Shown here: positions 26,820 to 35,495 of the stretch, piece by piece
Position numbering within the stretch: position 1 is the stretch's first letter
Layout: each line of letters begins with the position of its first letter
Origin: JBMNMU01 sp050953505
GTDB taxonomy: Bacteria > Bacillota > Clostridia > Peptostreptococcales > Anaerovoracaceae
Assembly (NCBI GenBank): GCA_050953505.1
Contig: JBMNMU010000001.1
Location: forward strand, 372,001-436,000
DNA length: 64,000 nucleotides
Direction of reading: 5' to 3'
Notes under the pieces: generated by a model
What the model was told of the DNA's origin: nothing
Seen by the model: only the letters and a program-made list of their open reading frames with translations
Database searches by the model: none
Translations under genes and position numbers: made by a program

Positions 26820-27578
26820 ATGCCTACACCAAATCCCATTGCATTTACGATATTTAATTTGGAAGTCATGTGGTATGGAGTATTGATCGCAGCAGCTATG
26901 ATAATTGCTTCTGTTATTATATATAAAAGGGCGCCGATTCACAGGATACCTTCTGAAAAAACCTTGGACTTTATTATTATATGTATTCCAGCAGGCATTA
27001 TCGGCTCGAGGCTGTACTATGTGCTGTTTAGTTGGGAAAACTATGCTGGAGATTTGAAGAAGATTATAAATCTTCGGGAAGGTGGATTGGCCATCCACGG
27101 AGGGTTGATTTTTGGATTTATTGCAGCGGGGATTCTCTGCTATCTGTGGAATATAAGGCCTTTGAATATATTAGACCTAGCCGCGCCTGCAGTAGCCTTA
27201 GGTCAAGCCATTGGCAGATGGGGAAATTATTTTAATCAGGAGGCTCATGGAGGTCCTACAGATTTGCCTTGGGGTATTATGGTAAATGGGGAAATGGTGC
27301 ATCCGACTTTTTTATATGAATCCATCTGGTGCTTGCTGTTATTTATAGTTTTAATAGTTGTAGATAACAACCGGAAGTTTGAAGGTCAAACATTCCTGCT
27401 TTACGGCATTTTATACTCCCTAGAGAGATTCTTTGTGGAAGCCCTTCGTACAGATAGCTTGATGATTGGCCCATTAAAGCAAGCTCAGCTATTAAGTGCT
27501 ATCGTCATTATTGTTTTCTTGATAATTTATATTATGATGAACAAAAAATACAGCCGCCGAAACAGAATCTTCTACTAA
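26820..27578 (+). CDS. lgt: Prolipoprotein diacylglyceryl transferase
   Basis: Membrane enzyme that transfers diacylglycerol from phosphatidylglycerol to the lipobox cysteine of prolipoproteins, 252 aa. It has about seven membrane helices. The conserved GLAIHGGLIFG segment and the Lgt signature GRWGNYFNQEAHG (with the essential arginine) are near residues 90-145. It ends with LERFFVEALRTDS and a basic tail. AAGGAGG lies 9 bp before ATG. It would process the amino-acid binding lipoprotein encoded at 3299, among others. Confidence 0.96.
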   Translation: MPTPNPIAFTIFNLEVMWYGVLIAAAMIIASVIIYKRAPIHRIPSEKTLDFIIICIPAGIIGSRLYYVLFSWENYAGDLKKIINLREGGLAIHGGLIFGFIAAGILCYLWNIRPLNILDLAAPAVALGQAIGRWGNYFNQEAHGGPTDLPWGIMVNGEMVHPTFLYESIWCLLLFIVLIVVDNNRKFEGQTFLLYGILYSLERFFVEALRTDSLMIGPLKQAQLLSAIVIIVFLIIYIMMNKKYSRRNRIFY

Positions 27579-27588
27579 AACCCAGCTA

Positions 27589-27661
27589 CCAGCCACCAGA
27601 CCGAGAGATGATTGGCCGTGGCTGCCAGCCACGGCCAATCATCTCTCGGTCTGGTGGCTGG
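27589..27661. repeat. Perfect 73-bp palindrome between lgt and ychF
   Basis: Two 36-bp arms are exact reverse complements around a single central C (27625). The left arm begins CCAGCCACCAGACC and the right arm ends GGTCTGGTGGCTGG. It is far more GC-rich than its surroundings, starts 10 bp after the lgt stop, and has no T-run on the + strand. It could act as a bidirectional terminator, be the relic of a palindromic mobile element, or be an assembly fold-back. Confidence 0.95.
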
Positions 27662-27707
27662 CTAAATTGATATAAAGAGATACGACAAAGGAGAAATATT
27701 AAAAGAT

Positions 27708-28799
27708 ATGAAATTAGGTATTGTAGGCCTTCCCAATGTGGGGAAGAGCACACTTTTTAATGCAATTACAAAGGCAGGAGCTGAATCTGCCAACTATCCA
27801 TTCTGTACCATAGAGCCAAACGTAGGAGTGGTGACTGTTCCTGACGAAAGATTGAAGGTCCTACGTGAAATATACGATTCTAAAAGGATATTGCCTACTG
27901 CAATAGAATTTTACGATATAGCAGGCCTTGTAAAAGGTGCTTCTAAGGGAGAAGGGCTCGGAAATAAATTTTTGGGGCACATCCGCGAAGTGGCTGCGGT
28001 CATTCATGTGGTAAGATGTTTTGACGATCCTAATGTGGTTCATGTAGATGGAAAGATAAACCCTCTAGAAGATATAGAAACCATTAATTTAGAGTTGATT
28101 CTATCTGACATGGAAGTAATTGATAGGAGGATACAGAAAACCCAAAAAAATCTTAAAGGAGATAAAGGACTCCAAGCTGAGCTAGATATTTTGAAGCAAA
28201 TTAAAGAAACTCTTGAAAAGGGGTTATCTGCAAGAACTATGGACCTTAACGATGAGGAATATGAATTTGTAAAATCTCTTGACCTCCTTTCCTTTAAGCC
28301 TATTATTTATGTTGCTAATGTATCTGAGGATGATGTGGCATCGGGAGTAGACAATGAGTATGTAAAAACAGTAAGGGAATTTGCTTTATCAGAAGGGTCC
28401 GATGTGGTATCTATTTCTGCAAAATTAGAAGCAGAAATTGCTGAGCTGGAGGAGGAAGAAAAGGCAGCATTTTTTGAAGATTTAGGGATCACCGAATCCG
28501 GTCTTGATAAACTGATAAAGGCATCATATCATCTTCTTGACTTGATTTCCTTCCTTACAGCAGGCCCTCAAGAAGTGCGGGCTTGGACAATTAAAAGGGG
28601 AAGTAAAGCTCCTCAGGCAGCAGGTAAAATACATACGGATTTTGAAAGGGGCTTTATACGAGCGGAAACTATCGCCTATGAGGACCTTGTTGCCTGCGGT
28701 AGCATGATTGCTGCAAAGGAAAAAGGACTGGTAAGGTCTGAAGGTAAGGATTATGTAGTGAAAGACGGAGATGTCATCCTGTTCCGATTTAATGTATAG
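27708..28799 (+). CDS. ychF: Redox-regulated ATPase/GTP-binding protein YchF
   Basis: Ribosome-associated P-loop NTPase of the Obg-related YchF/OLA1 family, 363 aa, standard length. G1 is GLPNVGKST (near residue 7), G3 FYDIAGLVKGAS, and a noncanonical G4 region VANVSEDD replaces NKXD, as expected for an ATP-preferring YchF. A helical insertion lies at about 130-200, and a C-terminal TGS-like domain ends KDGDVILFRFNV. AAGGAG precedes ATG. It is monocistronic, with a terminator at 28825. Confidence 0.96.
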   Translation: MKLGIVGLPNVGKSTLFNAITKAGAESANYPFCTIEPNVGVVTVPDERLKVLREIYDSKRILPTAIEFYDIAGLVKGASKGEGLGNKFLGHIREVAAVIHVVRCFDDPNVVHVDGKINPLEDIETINLELILSDMEVIDRRIQKTQKNLKGDKGLQAELDILKQIKETLEKGLSARTMDLNDEEYEFVKSLDLLSFKPIIYVANVSEDDVASGVDNEYVKTVREFALSEGSDVVSISAKLEAEIAELEEEEKAAFFEDLGITESGLDKLIKASYHLLDLISFLTAGPQEVRAWTIKRGSKAPQAAGKIHTDFERGFIRAETIAYEDLVACGSMIAAKEKGLVRSEGKDYVVKDGDVILFRFNV

Positions 28800-28824
28800 A
28801 AAACTCGTCTAATTATGGAAACTA

Positions 28825-28866
28825 TTAGGGTGTGGGCCACGGGGTCTGCACCCTTAATTTTTTATT
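28825..28866 (+). terminator. Intrinsic terminator after ychF
   Basis: TTAGGGTG and CACCCTTAA form the stem, followed by TTTTTTATTT. The following stretch to 29051 holds only a weak hairpin (CCCTG/CAGGG near 28960-28985) and no gene. Confidence 0.75.
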
Positions 28867-29051
28867 TCTATCTATACTTATTGATTTTAATTCATATTAT
28901 TTTCTGATACAGAAAGCTCAAAAAACATTCAATTTCAGACAGGCCAAATACCCTGGATGAGCACTTTAGATCATTCACAGGGCATTTGTGGAGTGGTTAT
29001 ATATTTGATATCATTTAACCAATGACCTACAATTCTAACTGTTAAAACTAT

Positions 29052-29471
29052 TTATTTAACAACCAGCATAGGAGTTTCTACCAGGGTGAGGGCCTTAGCC
29101 GTAACACTGCCAACAAAGAATCTTTGTAATGCAGAGCCTTGCCCATGAGAGCCAATAATGATAAGGTCAATATTGTTTTTCTTAGCATATTCGGCAATAG
29201 ATTGTGAAGGGTTTCCAGTTACTGAGACCGTTTTCACCTCTATATCATCGCCGATTAGCTTCTTGGCATTACTTAATATATGTTCGCTATTTTGCTTTAG
29301 CGTATCTACATAATCTTTATAATCAAAAGTAGGTGAACTACTCTCTGGGATGGCAGTCCCCATTACATTTATAAGTATAATGCTTGCATCCATTGCAGTA
29401 GCGTATTCTTTACCCACCCCTATTGCTCTATTGGAATGTTGGGATCCATCCACGGGAATTAGTATTTTCAT
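29052..29471 (-). CDS. Universal stress protein (UspA family), copy 1
   Basis: 139-aa single-domain Usp with an alpha/beta nucleotide-binding fold. It begins MKILIPVDGSQHSNRAI, the typical ATP-binding first strand with Asp, and ends with the phosphate-binding pattern GSHGQGSALQRFFVGSVT and TPMLVVK. An AAGGAGG ribosome site precedes ATG on the minus strand. It is a close paralogue of the next upstream gene, which lies 108 bp away; both are probably co-transcribed. The role (dormancy, redox or nutrient stress) cannot be read from sequence. Confidence 0.92.
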   Translation of the reverse strand: MKILIPVDGSQHSNRAIGVGKEYATAMDASIILINVMGTAIPESSSPTFDYKDYVDTLKQNSEHILSNAKKLIGDDIEVKTVSVTGNPSQSIAEYAKKNNIDLIIIGSHGQGSALQRFFVGSVTAKALTLVETPMLVVK

Positions 29472-29579
29472 AATGATGCCTCCTTTTTATTTGCTAACAG
29501 GAACATGAGACAAAAGAGTAGGTTTTCCGTCCTCTCCTCACCGTGACTGCAAACCTGTCCTGCTAGCTATCATTTGCTG

Positions 29580-30008
29580 CTACTTTACAACCAATACAGG
29601 TGGTTTCGCTAAAGTAAGTACTTTGGCCGTAACACTGCCCACAAAGAATCGTTGCAGGGCAGAGCTCTGTCCATGAGATCCCATAATAATAAGATCCACA
29701 TCATTCTCATTGGCATACTCAGCAATTCTTTTTGCTGGACTCCCTGTTCCTGATACAGTTTCCACGGGAATATCACCTAAAAGATTTTTAGCCTTTTCAA
29801 GAATTCTAGCGTTTTGCTCCTCTAAGTCTATGGCAAATTGTTGATAGTTAAATCGGGATGGAATCACGTAAGTACCCTCTGGAATGGCACTATCCATAAC
29901 ATTCATCAATATGATGCTTCCATCCAATGCAGCTACGTATTTTTTCCCCAACTCTAATGCTCTATTGGAATATTCAGAACCATCCACAGGAATTAGGATT
30001 TTTTTCAT
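29580..30008 (-). CDS. Universal stress protein (UspA family), copy 2
   Basis: 142-aa paralogue of the neighbouring Usp, sharing MKKILIPVDGSEYSNRALE at the N-terminus and SSALQRFFVGSVTAKVLTL near the C-terminus, so the pair arose by tandem duplication. The start at 30008 is preferred to the longer frame from 30059 because AAGGAGG lies 8 bp before it and the Usp fold starts there. A candidate minus-strand promoter is at 30072-30100. The gene is divergent from the cobalamin operon. Confidence 0.92.
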   Translation of the reverse strand: MKKILIPVDGSEYSNRALELGKKYVAALDGSIILMNVMDSAIPEGTYVIPSRFNYQQFAIDLEEQNARILEKAKNLLGDIPVETVSGTGSPAKRIAEYANENDVDLIIMGSHGQSSALQRFFVGSVTAKVLTLAKPPVLVVK

Positions 30009-30071
30009 GATCATAGCCTCCTTCTTTATTTGTGACAGATATCTGTCTTCCCCTGTCACTAATTATTTCTT

Positions 30072-30100
30072 TGTATATACCACAAAAATATTCAGGTAAA
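30072..30100 (-). promoter_or_regulatory. Candidate promoter of the usp pair
   Basis: On the minus strand TTTACC and TATACA are 17 bp apart, about 65 bp upstream of the Usp copy 2 start. The AT-rich stretch 30101-30298 between the divergent promoters shows no gene. Confidence 0.4.
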
Positions 30101-30298
30101 CCATAAAAATGTTCATTTTATAAAAATATTCAGAATATTAATTAAAACTACTTTCTAATAACATCATGAGAGCATCCACAAGGTTTTATAAAGTAAATAA
30201 AGTTAAACATGGCAAAAACTTAAGATTCAGATATGTATTGGCTATGCTTACTTCCATTTGACTTAATTAAAATATTTATTTGAGTGTAAACTAACTTA

Positions 30299-30327
30299 TT
30301 GACTAAGGATACCTGGGGTGATATGAT
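30299..30327 (+). promoter_or_regulatory. Promoter of the cobalamin biosynthesis operon
   Basis: TTGACT and TATGAT are 17 bp apart. The predicted start near 30334 lies just before the cobalamin riboswitch. Confidence 0.75.
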
Positions 30328-30345
30328 ATCTTTGACAATTTAAAA

Positions 30346-30525
30346 TCAATAGGTGCCTGATTGTTTCGTTACAGTTGGGTTAAAAGGGAAGTCGGGTGAA
30401 AATCCCGCGCGGTGCCGCCGCTGTAAAAGAGAAGTCATATCTAACACGCCACTACTAGCATGGGAAGGCAGATATGATGTTGATACTTGAGCCAGAAAAC
30501 CTGCCTAATGATGAGGATACCGGAT
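30346..30525 (+). ncRNA. Cobalamin riboswitch
   Basis: Adenosylcobalamin-binding leader RNA. Conserved pieces occur in the right order: AGGTGCC near 30351, AAAAGGGAAGTCGGGTGAAA near 30382, a GC-rich arm with GCCGCCGCTGTAA (30414), and the B12 box GAGCCAGAAAACCTGCC at 30489-30505. It precedes cbiMNQO and the biosynthetic genes, which should be switched off when cobalamin is plentiful. Boundaries are approximate. Confidence 0.95.
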
Positions 30526-30607
30526 TTTTATATCTGGAATATTACATTTCCTACGGACTATAGGAAGGTGTAATAATAAGGAAGCTACATGGAGTTTCCA
30601 TTATTAT

Positions 30608-30650
30608 GCCTTTTCTGGTAGATACCGAGGAAAGGCAATTTTAATTTTTT
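30608..30650 (+). terminator. Riboswitch expression-platform terminator before cbiM
   Basis: GCCTTTTC pairs with GGAAAGGC, with an inner GGTA/TACC stem, and is followed by AATTTTAATTTTTT. The cbiM ribosome site GGAGG starts right after the T-run. Two further hairpins lie between the B12 box and this stem (TATTACATTTCCTA with TAGGAAGGTGTAATA near 30540-30575, and AGGAA with TTTCC near 30579-30600), probably the alternative antiterminator fold. Confidence 0.85.
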
Positions 30651-30662
30651 GGAGGTAATGCA

Positions 30663-31412
30663 ATGTCAAGAAAACAACGATTAATCATCACATTATCCAT
30701 GACCTTTGCCATTGTTTTAGGATACGTGGAAAACGTAAGCGCAATGCATATCATGGAGGGCTTTCTGCCAATGGGGCACAGTATCCTATGGACAGTGCTA
30801 AGTATTCCCTTTTTCCTTTATGGCTTATTTTCCATCAGAAGGATTGTTGAAAAAAATCGCAAGGCGCTTCTGATTCTTGTCATGGTAGGTGCTTATGCCT
30901 TTGTCCTCTCAGCCCTTAAAATCCCTTCGGTTACAGGCAGCAGCTCTCATCCTACTGGTACGGGACTGGGCGCCATTTTATTTGGACCAAGTGCCATGTG
31001 TGTGATTGGCGTTATTGTCCTTTTATTCCAAGCTATATTATTGGCTCATGGCGGATTGACCACATTGGGGGCCAATACTTTTTCCATGGCCATTGCGGGA
31101 CCCTTTATTGCTTATGGTATATATATTTTGTGCCAGAAAATTAAAGCACCTAGGTCTGTAAGTGTTTTTTTGGCAGCTAGCATAGGAGGTCTTTTTACTT
31201 ATTGCGTTACTGCATTCCAGCTGGCTTTAGCACACCCATCTGAAATAGGTGGATTATCGGCATCATTTGTTCAGTTTTTAGGAATATTCGCCCTTACCCA
31301 GGTGCCACTTGCGGCCATAGAAGGGTTGCTAGCCGTCATTGTAATAAAGGGTTTAGAAGCCTATGCTAAGCCGGAGCTTACAGTGCTGGGATATTATGAG
31401 GAGGTTTATTAA
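30663..31412 (+). CDS. cbiM: Cobalt ECF transporter substrate-binding membrane subunit CbiM
   Basis: Membrane component that captures Co2+, 249 aa. A cleavable N-terminal signal (to about residue 27, ending NVSA) precedes the mature start MHIMEGFLP, whose Met-His N-terminus binds cobalt in this family. GSSSHPTGTGLG and HGGLTTLGANTFSMAIAGP are CbiM signatures; about seven helices are visible. It is the first gene after the riboswitch terminator. cbiN follows directly at the next base, so cbiMNQO are tightly coupled. Confidence 0.96.
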   Translation: MSRKQRLIITLSMTFAIVLGYVENVSAMHIMEGFLPMGHSILWTVLSIPFFLYGLFSIRRIVEKNRKALLILVMVGAYAFVLSALKIPSVTGSSSHPTGTGLGAILFGPSAMCVIGVIVLLFQAILLAHGGLTTLGANTFSMAIAGPFIAYGIYILCQKIKAPRSVSVFLAASIGGLFTYCVTAFQLALAHPSEIGGLSASFVQFLGIFALTQVPLAAIEGLLAVIVIKGLEAYAKPELTVLGYYEEVY

Positions 31413-31706
31413 ATGACAAAGAATACTAAGTTAGTTTTAGTCTTACTTTTAATTGCGATAGTTATAGCAGTGTTTCCCTTGCTTCTTATTACAGATTCTG
31501 AGTTCCCTGGAGCCGACGGCCAAGCAGAAGATATTATTGCAGAAATCGCCCCTGATTATGAGCCTTGGGCAAGTTCAATAATAGAACCTCCCGGAGGGGA
31601 AACGGAGTCCTTGCTCTTTGCTCTTCAGGCGGCTATTGGTGCAGGTATCCTAAGCTTTGGTTTTGGTTATTTAATAGCAAGTAAAAAATATCAGAAGGGC
31701 GCTTAA
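31413..31706 (+). CDS. cbiN: Cobalt transport protein CbiN
   Basis: Small auxiliary subunit of the cobalt importer, 97 aa. It has two membrane helices (about residues 7-27 and 70-90) separated by an extracytoplasmic loop with FPGADGQAEDIIAEIAPDYEPW, typical of CbiN. It interacts with CbiM to admit the metal. The ATG lies immediately after the cbiM stop codon. Confidence 0.94.
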   Translation: MTKNTKLVLVLLLIAIVIAVFPLLLITDSEFPGADGQAEDIIAEIAPDYEPWASSIIEPPGGETESLLFALQAAIGAGILSFGFGYLIASKKYQKGA

Positions 31707-31711
31707 GATAA

Positions 31712-32497
31712 ATGTTTATAATAGATAAATTGGCATATTCCTCGAAACTTCGCTATAAAAGCCCTATGTTAAAAACAACTTTTTCAATAGGGGCTCTTTT
31801 GCTATGTGTGGGATTCCGCTCCCCTTCTTCTGCCATGTTGATTTTAATCATCATGGCAGTCCTAACGGTGTTTTACAGCAAGGTATCTTTTATCTATTAT
31901 ATTAAAATAATGGCTATGCCCTTTGGTTTTTTAATCCTTGGGACCATAGCCATCATTTTCAATATAGCAGATGCACCTATGGGTCTACTCTTCCTGGGAA
32001 TAGGCAACAAGTTCCTGGTAATAACAGAATCCTCCCTAATAGAGGGTGGAACGTTAATTCTAGTATCCCTTGCCTCGGTTTCCTGCCTTTATTTTCTCAC
32101 CTTGACGACTCCCATGATAGACATCCTGTACGTATTGAAAAAGGTCGGCTGTCCATCCATAATTATGGAACTGATGATGCTAATTTATCGTTTTATATTT
32201 GTCGTATTAGACATGGCCGGCACAATTACTACCTCACAAAGATGCCGTCTTGGCAATAAGAATTTTAAAACAGAGCTATATTCTATGGGACAAATGCTTG
32301 CAGTCGTTTTAGTACGTTCCCTGAATAAAACCAACATGCTATTTGATGCCATGGAATCCCGTTGCTATACAGGAGAGCTGCCAGTTTTATACGAGTATAA
32401 CCCTGCTGAGAAAAAGGAGGCCCTAGTAGCCTATGGTCTTTTAGCTATTATTGCAATAATTTCAATTCAAAGCAGGCTGGGAGGCACCTTATGGTAA
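31712..32497 (+). CDS. cbiQ: Cobalt ECF transporter transmembrane subunit CbiQ
   Basis: Energy-coupling T-component, 261 aa. The N-terminal IDKLAYSSKLRYKSPMLKTT and the cytoplasmic coupling helix SRCYTGELPVLYEY (the characteristic SR-Y-G pattern) contact the ATPase CbiO. About five to six helices are visible. It starts 5 bp after cbiN and overlaps cbiO by 7 bp. Confidence 0.94.
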   Translation: MFIIDKLAYSSKLRYKSPMLKTTFSIGALLLCVGFRSPSSAMLILIIMAVLTVFYSKVSFIYYIKIMAMPFGFLILGTIAIIFNIADAPMGLLFLGIGNKFLVITESSLIEGGTLILVSLASVSCLYFLTLTTPMIDILYVLKKVGCPSIIMELMMLIYRFIFVVLDMAGTITTSQRCRLGNKNFKTELYSMGQMLAVVLVRSLNKTNMLFDAMESRCYTGELPVLYEYNPAEKKEALVAYGLLAIIAIISIQSRLGGTLW

Positions 32498-33351
32498 AAG
32501 GCAGAAAGCTGGACAAGGAAATTATTATTAGCGTAGAAAATGTAAGCTATACCTATGAGGATGGCACAGAGGCTTTAAAAAATCTGAGCTTGCAAATTCG
32601 AAAAGGTGAAAAACTAGCCGTTATGGGCGCAAATGGGTCGGGGAAATCTACTCTTTTTCTTACATTAAATGGCGTTCGCAAACCTGCATCGGGCCGGATT
32701 GTTTACAATGGGCAACCAGTAGAATATACCAAAAAAGGCTTACTAGACTTAAGGAAAAAGGTAGGCATTGTTTTTCAAGACCCTGATAATCAACTGTTTT
32801 CAGCTAGCGTAACACAGGAAATCTCCTTTGGCATATTAAATCTAGGAATATCCAAAGAAGAAGCAAGAAAACGGGTTGATAAGATTATCGCTGAGTTAAA
32901 TATTTTTCCCTATAAAGATAAGCCCACACACCTCCTTAGCGGCGGGCAAAAGAAAATCGTTTCTATCGCGGACATTTTAGTTATGGAACCAGAGGTCATC
33001 ATTTTTGATGAGCCTGCAGCGGCACTGGATCCTAAGCATGCACTCTTGATTGACAATATCATTGATGAGCTGAGCCGCAAGGGAATCACCGTTGTTCTCT
33101 CTACCCACGATGTAAATAGAGCCTATCAATGGGCTGATAGAATCATCATGCTTGATCATGGGGAAGTGGCAGGGGAAGGACCACCAGAAAAAATCTTCAG
33201 AAACAAGGAATTATTAAATCAGACCAATATGGAAGAGCCCTTCATGATTAAGCTCTTTGAAAATTTAAGAAATATGGGTTTGATCGGGGAGAATGAAAAA
33301 ATACCACCCAAAAGCCTTGATGAGCTGAAAAAATACATCAAAACAGAATAA
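32491..33351 (+). CDS. cbiO: Cobalt ECF transporter ATPase CbiO
   Basis: ATP-binding subunit of the cobalt importer, 286 aa. It has Walker A GANGSGKST, Q-loop VFQDPDNQLF (the DPDNQ form is typical of ECF ATPases), signature LLSGGQKK, Walker B VIIFDEPAAALDP and switch THDVNRAYQW. The C-terminal 50 residues (about 235-286) form the usual ECF extension. The ATG overlaps the end of cbiQ. Cobalt brought in is used by the chelatase CbiK encoded next. Confidence 0.95.
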   Translation: MVKGRKLDKEIIISVENVSYTYEDGTEALKNLSLQIRKGEKLAVMGANGSGKSTLFLTLNGVRKPASGRIVYNGQPVEYTKKGLLDLRKKVGIVFQDPDNQLFSASVTQEISFGILNLGISKEEARKRVDKIIAELNIFPYKDKPTHLLSGGQKKIVSIADILVMEPEVIIFDEPAAALDPKHALLIDNIIDELSRKGITVVLSTHDVNRAYQWADRIIMLDHGEVAGEGPPEKIFRNKELLNQTNMEEPFMIKLFENLRNMGLIGENEKIPPKSLDELKKYIKTE

Positions 33352-33410
33352 ATCGGAAAAAGCTCCTTGACATAATTATTTGACTAAAGGAGTAGAAAAG
33401 GGGAAGTAAC

Positions 33411-34199
33411 ATGATAAAAGAAAAAGATAAAGCCATTTTAGTGGTAAGCTTTGGAACCAGCTATAAAGAAACACGAGACAAAACCATAGGAGCTATTGAG
33501 GCAGATATTCAGTATTCCTGGCCAGCCTATGAAGTAAGAAGAGCTTTCACCAGTGGTATGATTTTGCGAGTACTGGAAAAGAGAGACGGCATTAAAATCG
33601 ATACAGTGGAGGAAGCCCTTAACGGTTTGGCTGATGATGGTTTTTCTAAAATTTATATACAGCCTACCCATGTCATAAACGGAGACGAGTACGAGAAGAT
33701 GCTAAGGGACATTGATCGCGTTGAAAGTAGGTTTGAGACAGTAAAAGTAGGAACCCCTCTTTTAACTGAAACATCAGACTACCAAATAGTAGCCAAGGAA
33801 ATCCTTTCCCAGCTTCCTAAGCTTGATAAAAAGGAAGCATTGGTCTTAATGGGACACGGTACTGAGCATCATGTAAATGCCGTATATCCCGCCATGGATT
33901 ATCATTTTAAAGCCATGGGGCACCCCAATGTTTTTGTAGGAACTGTAGAAGGGTACCCTGATTTAGAAACTGTTTTGAATCAGGTTAATCAATATAAACC
34001 TGAAAAAATTGTTTTACTTCCATTCATGGTAGTAGCGGGAGACCATGCCTGCAATGATATGGCAGGAGATGAAGAAGATTCATGGAAAAGCGTATTTGAA
34101 GCCGAAGGCTATCAGGTGGACACTATTCTTAAGGGCCTTGGAGAATTCGAAGGTATCAGAGATCTTTATCTTAAGCACCTGAAAGCAATTATGGATTAG
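33411..34199 (+). CDS. cbiK: Sirohydrochlorin cobaltochelatase CbiK
   Basis: Anaerobic cobaltochelatase that inserts Co2+ into sirohydrochlorin (cobalt-early route), 262 aa. AILVVSFGTSYKETRDKTI is the N-terminal signature. The metal-binding histidines are in LMGHGTEHHVNAVY and MVVAGDHACNDMAGDEEDSW. AAGGGGAAG precedes ATG. The lack of cobNST and the presence of cbiK, cbiG and cbiD define the oxygen-independent pathway. Confidence 0.95.
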   Translation: MIKEKDKAILVVSFGTSYKETRDKTIGAIEADIQYSWPAYEVRRAFTSGMILRVLEKRDGIKIDTVEEALNGLADDGFSKIYIQPTHVINGDEYEKMLRDIDRVESRFETVKVGTPLLTETSDYQIVAKEILSQLPKLDKKEALVLMGHGTEHHVNAVYPAMDYHFKAMGHPNVFVGTVEGYPDLETVLNQVNQYKPEKIVLLPFMVVAGDHACNDMAGDEEDSWKSVFEAEGYQVDTILKGLGEFEGIRDLYLKHLKAIMD

Positions 34200-34210
34200 G
34201 AGTAAGCTAG

Positions 34211-35383
34211 ATGGAAAGGTACGTTTACAAGGATAATAAAGCTTTAAGGTGTGGCTATACAACGGGAACCTGTGCTGCGGCGGCGGCTCAGCGTGCAGTC
34301 TTGACGCTTCTTGGGGCTGAAATACCTTCTGATCAACCCATACATATTACTATACCTAAAGGTCTTGAATTGACAATTCCGGTAGAACATTTAATACAAG
34401 GAGATGGCTGGGTGCAATGTGGCGTAAAAAAGGATGGGGGAGATGATCCCGACGTTACAGACGGATTGGTAATTTATGCAAAGGCCTCCTTTCCATCAGG
34501 TAAAAAAGATTTTAATTCTTTGGAGCAAGGTAGCATAATGGATGCCAAGGTTATCATCACAGGTGGAGAAGGAGTGGGAAAGGTCACAAAAGCAGGACTT
34601 GCCTGCTCTGTAGGAGGACCCGCCATTAATCCCGTTCCTAGGCAGATGATAAGAGAGCAGGTACTTTCTGCCTGTCGCCTCTTGGATTATAACGGAGATT
34701 TAGTAATTGAGATCTCTGCGCCAGGAGGTGCTGAAATTGCGAAGAAGACCTTTAATCCAAGGTTAGGCATTGAAGGGGGCATTTCTATATTAGGCACCAG
34801 CGGTATGGTAGAACCCATGAGCGAACAGGCTATCGTGGATACCATAAAGGTTGAGATGAATGTACGAATTGCAGCGGGAGCACGATATATAGTTTTAACA
34901 CCAGGAAATTATGGCGAGACATTTTTGAAAGAATGGATGAAGATTCCTGAAATACATACGGTTAAGTGCAGCAACTTTATAGGTGAAGCCTTAGATTACG
35001 CAGAGGCATCTAAGCTTGATGGAGTGCTACTTGTAGGCCATCTGGGAAAGCTTGTGAAGGTTGGAGCTGGCATTATGAATACTCATTCTAAATATGGGGA
35101 TGGGCGGATGGAAACCATCAGTGCTCATGGGGCTTTAATGGGGGCAGAAAAACAAACCATAGAAGAATTAATGGACTGTGTTACAACAGATGAAGCCATC
35201 GAAGTTTTGGACCAGGCAGGTAAAAGAGAAGGGACCATTCATTCCATCTTAAAAAAGATTGAATATTACATACAACAAAGAACTCATCATAACCTTCAAA
35301 TTGGAGCAATTGTTTTTTCCAACAAATATGGTTATCTTGGAGAAACTAGTGGCGCAGCCGCTATATTGGAAGAATTAAGATAA
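34211..35383 (+). CDS. cbiD: Cobalt-precorrin-5B C1-methyltransferase CbiD
   Basis: SAM-dependent methyltransferase acting after CbiG in the anaerobic pathway, 390 aa. The N-terminal RCGYTTGTCAAAAAQRAV and the GGDDPDVTDG segment are CbiD hallmarks; GGPAINPVPRQMI, GTSGMVEPMSEQA and GHLGKLVKVGAGIMNTHS are also conserved. It starts 11 bp after cbiK with TTAGGAG at the junction. A 112-bp AT-rich gap without a gene follows. Confidence 0.96.
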   Translation: MERYVYKDNKALRCGYTTGTCAAAAAQRAVLTLLGAEIPSDQPIHITIPKGLELTIPVEHLIQGDGWVQCGVKKDGGDDPDVTDGLVIYAKASFPSGKKDFNSLEQGSIMDAKVIITGGEGVGKVTKAGLACSVGGPAINPVPRQMIREQVLSACRLLDYNGDLVIEISAPGGAEIAKKTFNPRLGIEGGISILGTSGMVEPMSEQAIVDTIKVEMNVRIAAGARYIVLTPGNYGETFLKEWMKIPEIHTVKCSNFIGEALDYAEASKLDGVLLVGHLGKLVKVGAGIMNTHSKYGDGRMETISAHGALMGAEKQTIEELMDCVTTDEAIEVLDQAGKREGTIHSILKKIEYYIQQRTHHNLQIGAIVFSNKYGYLGETSGAAAILEELR

Positions 35384-35495
35384 TAAAAATATATTTGTTA
35401 TTTAGAGAAGAATTTTCATAGTAGGTAAAATTAATATTTGCCTTCTAAAAGAATAATAACAGCACTTAAATTAATGATGAAAGAAAGGTAGACCC

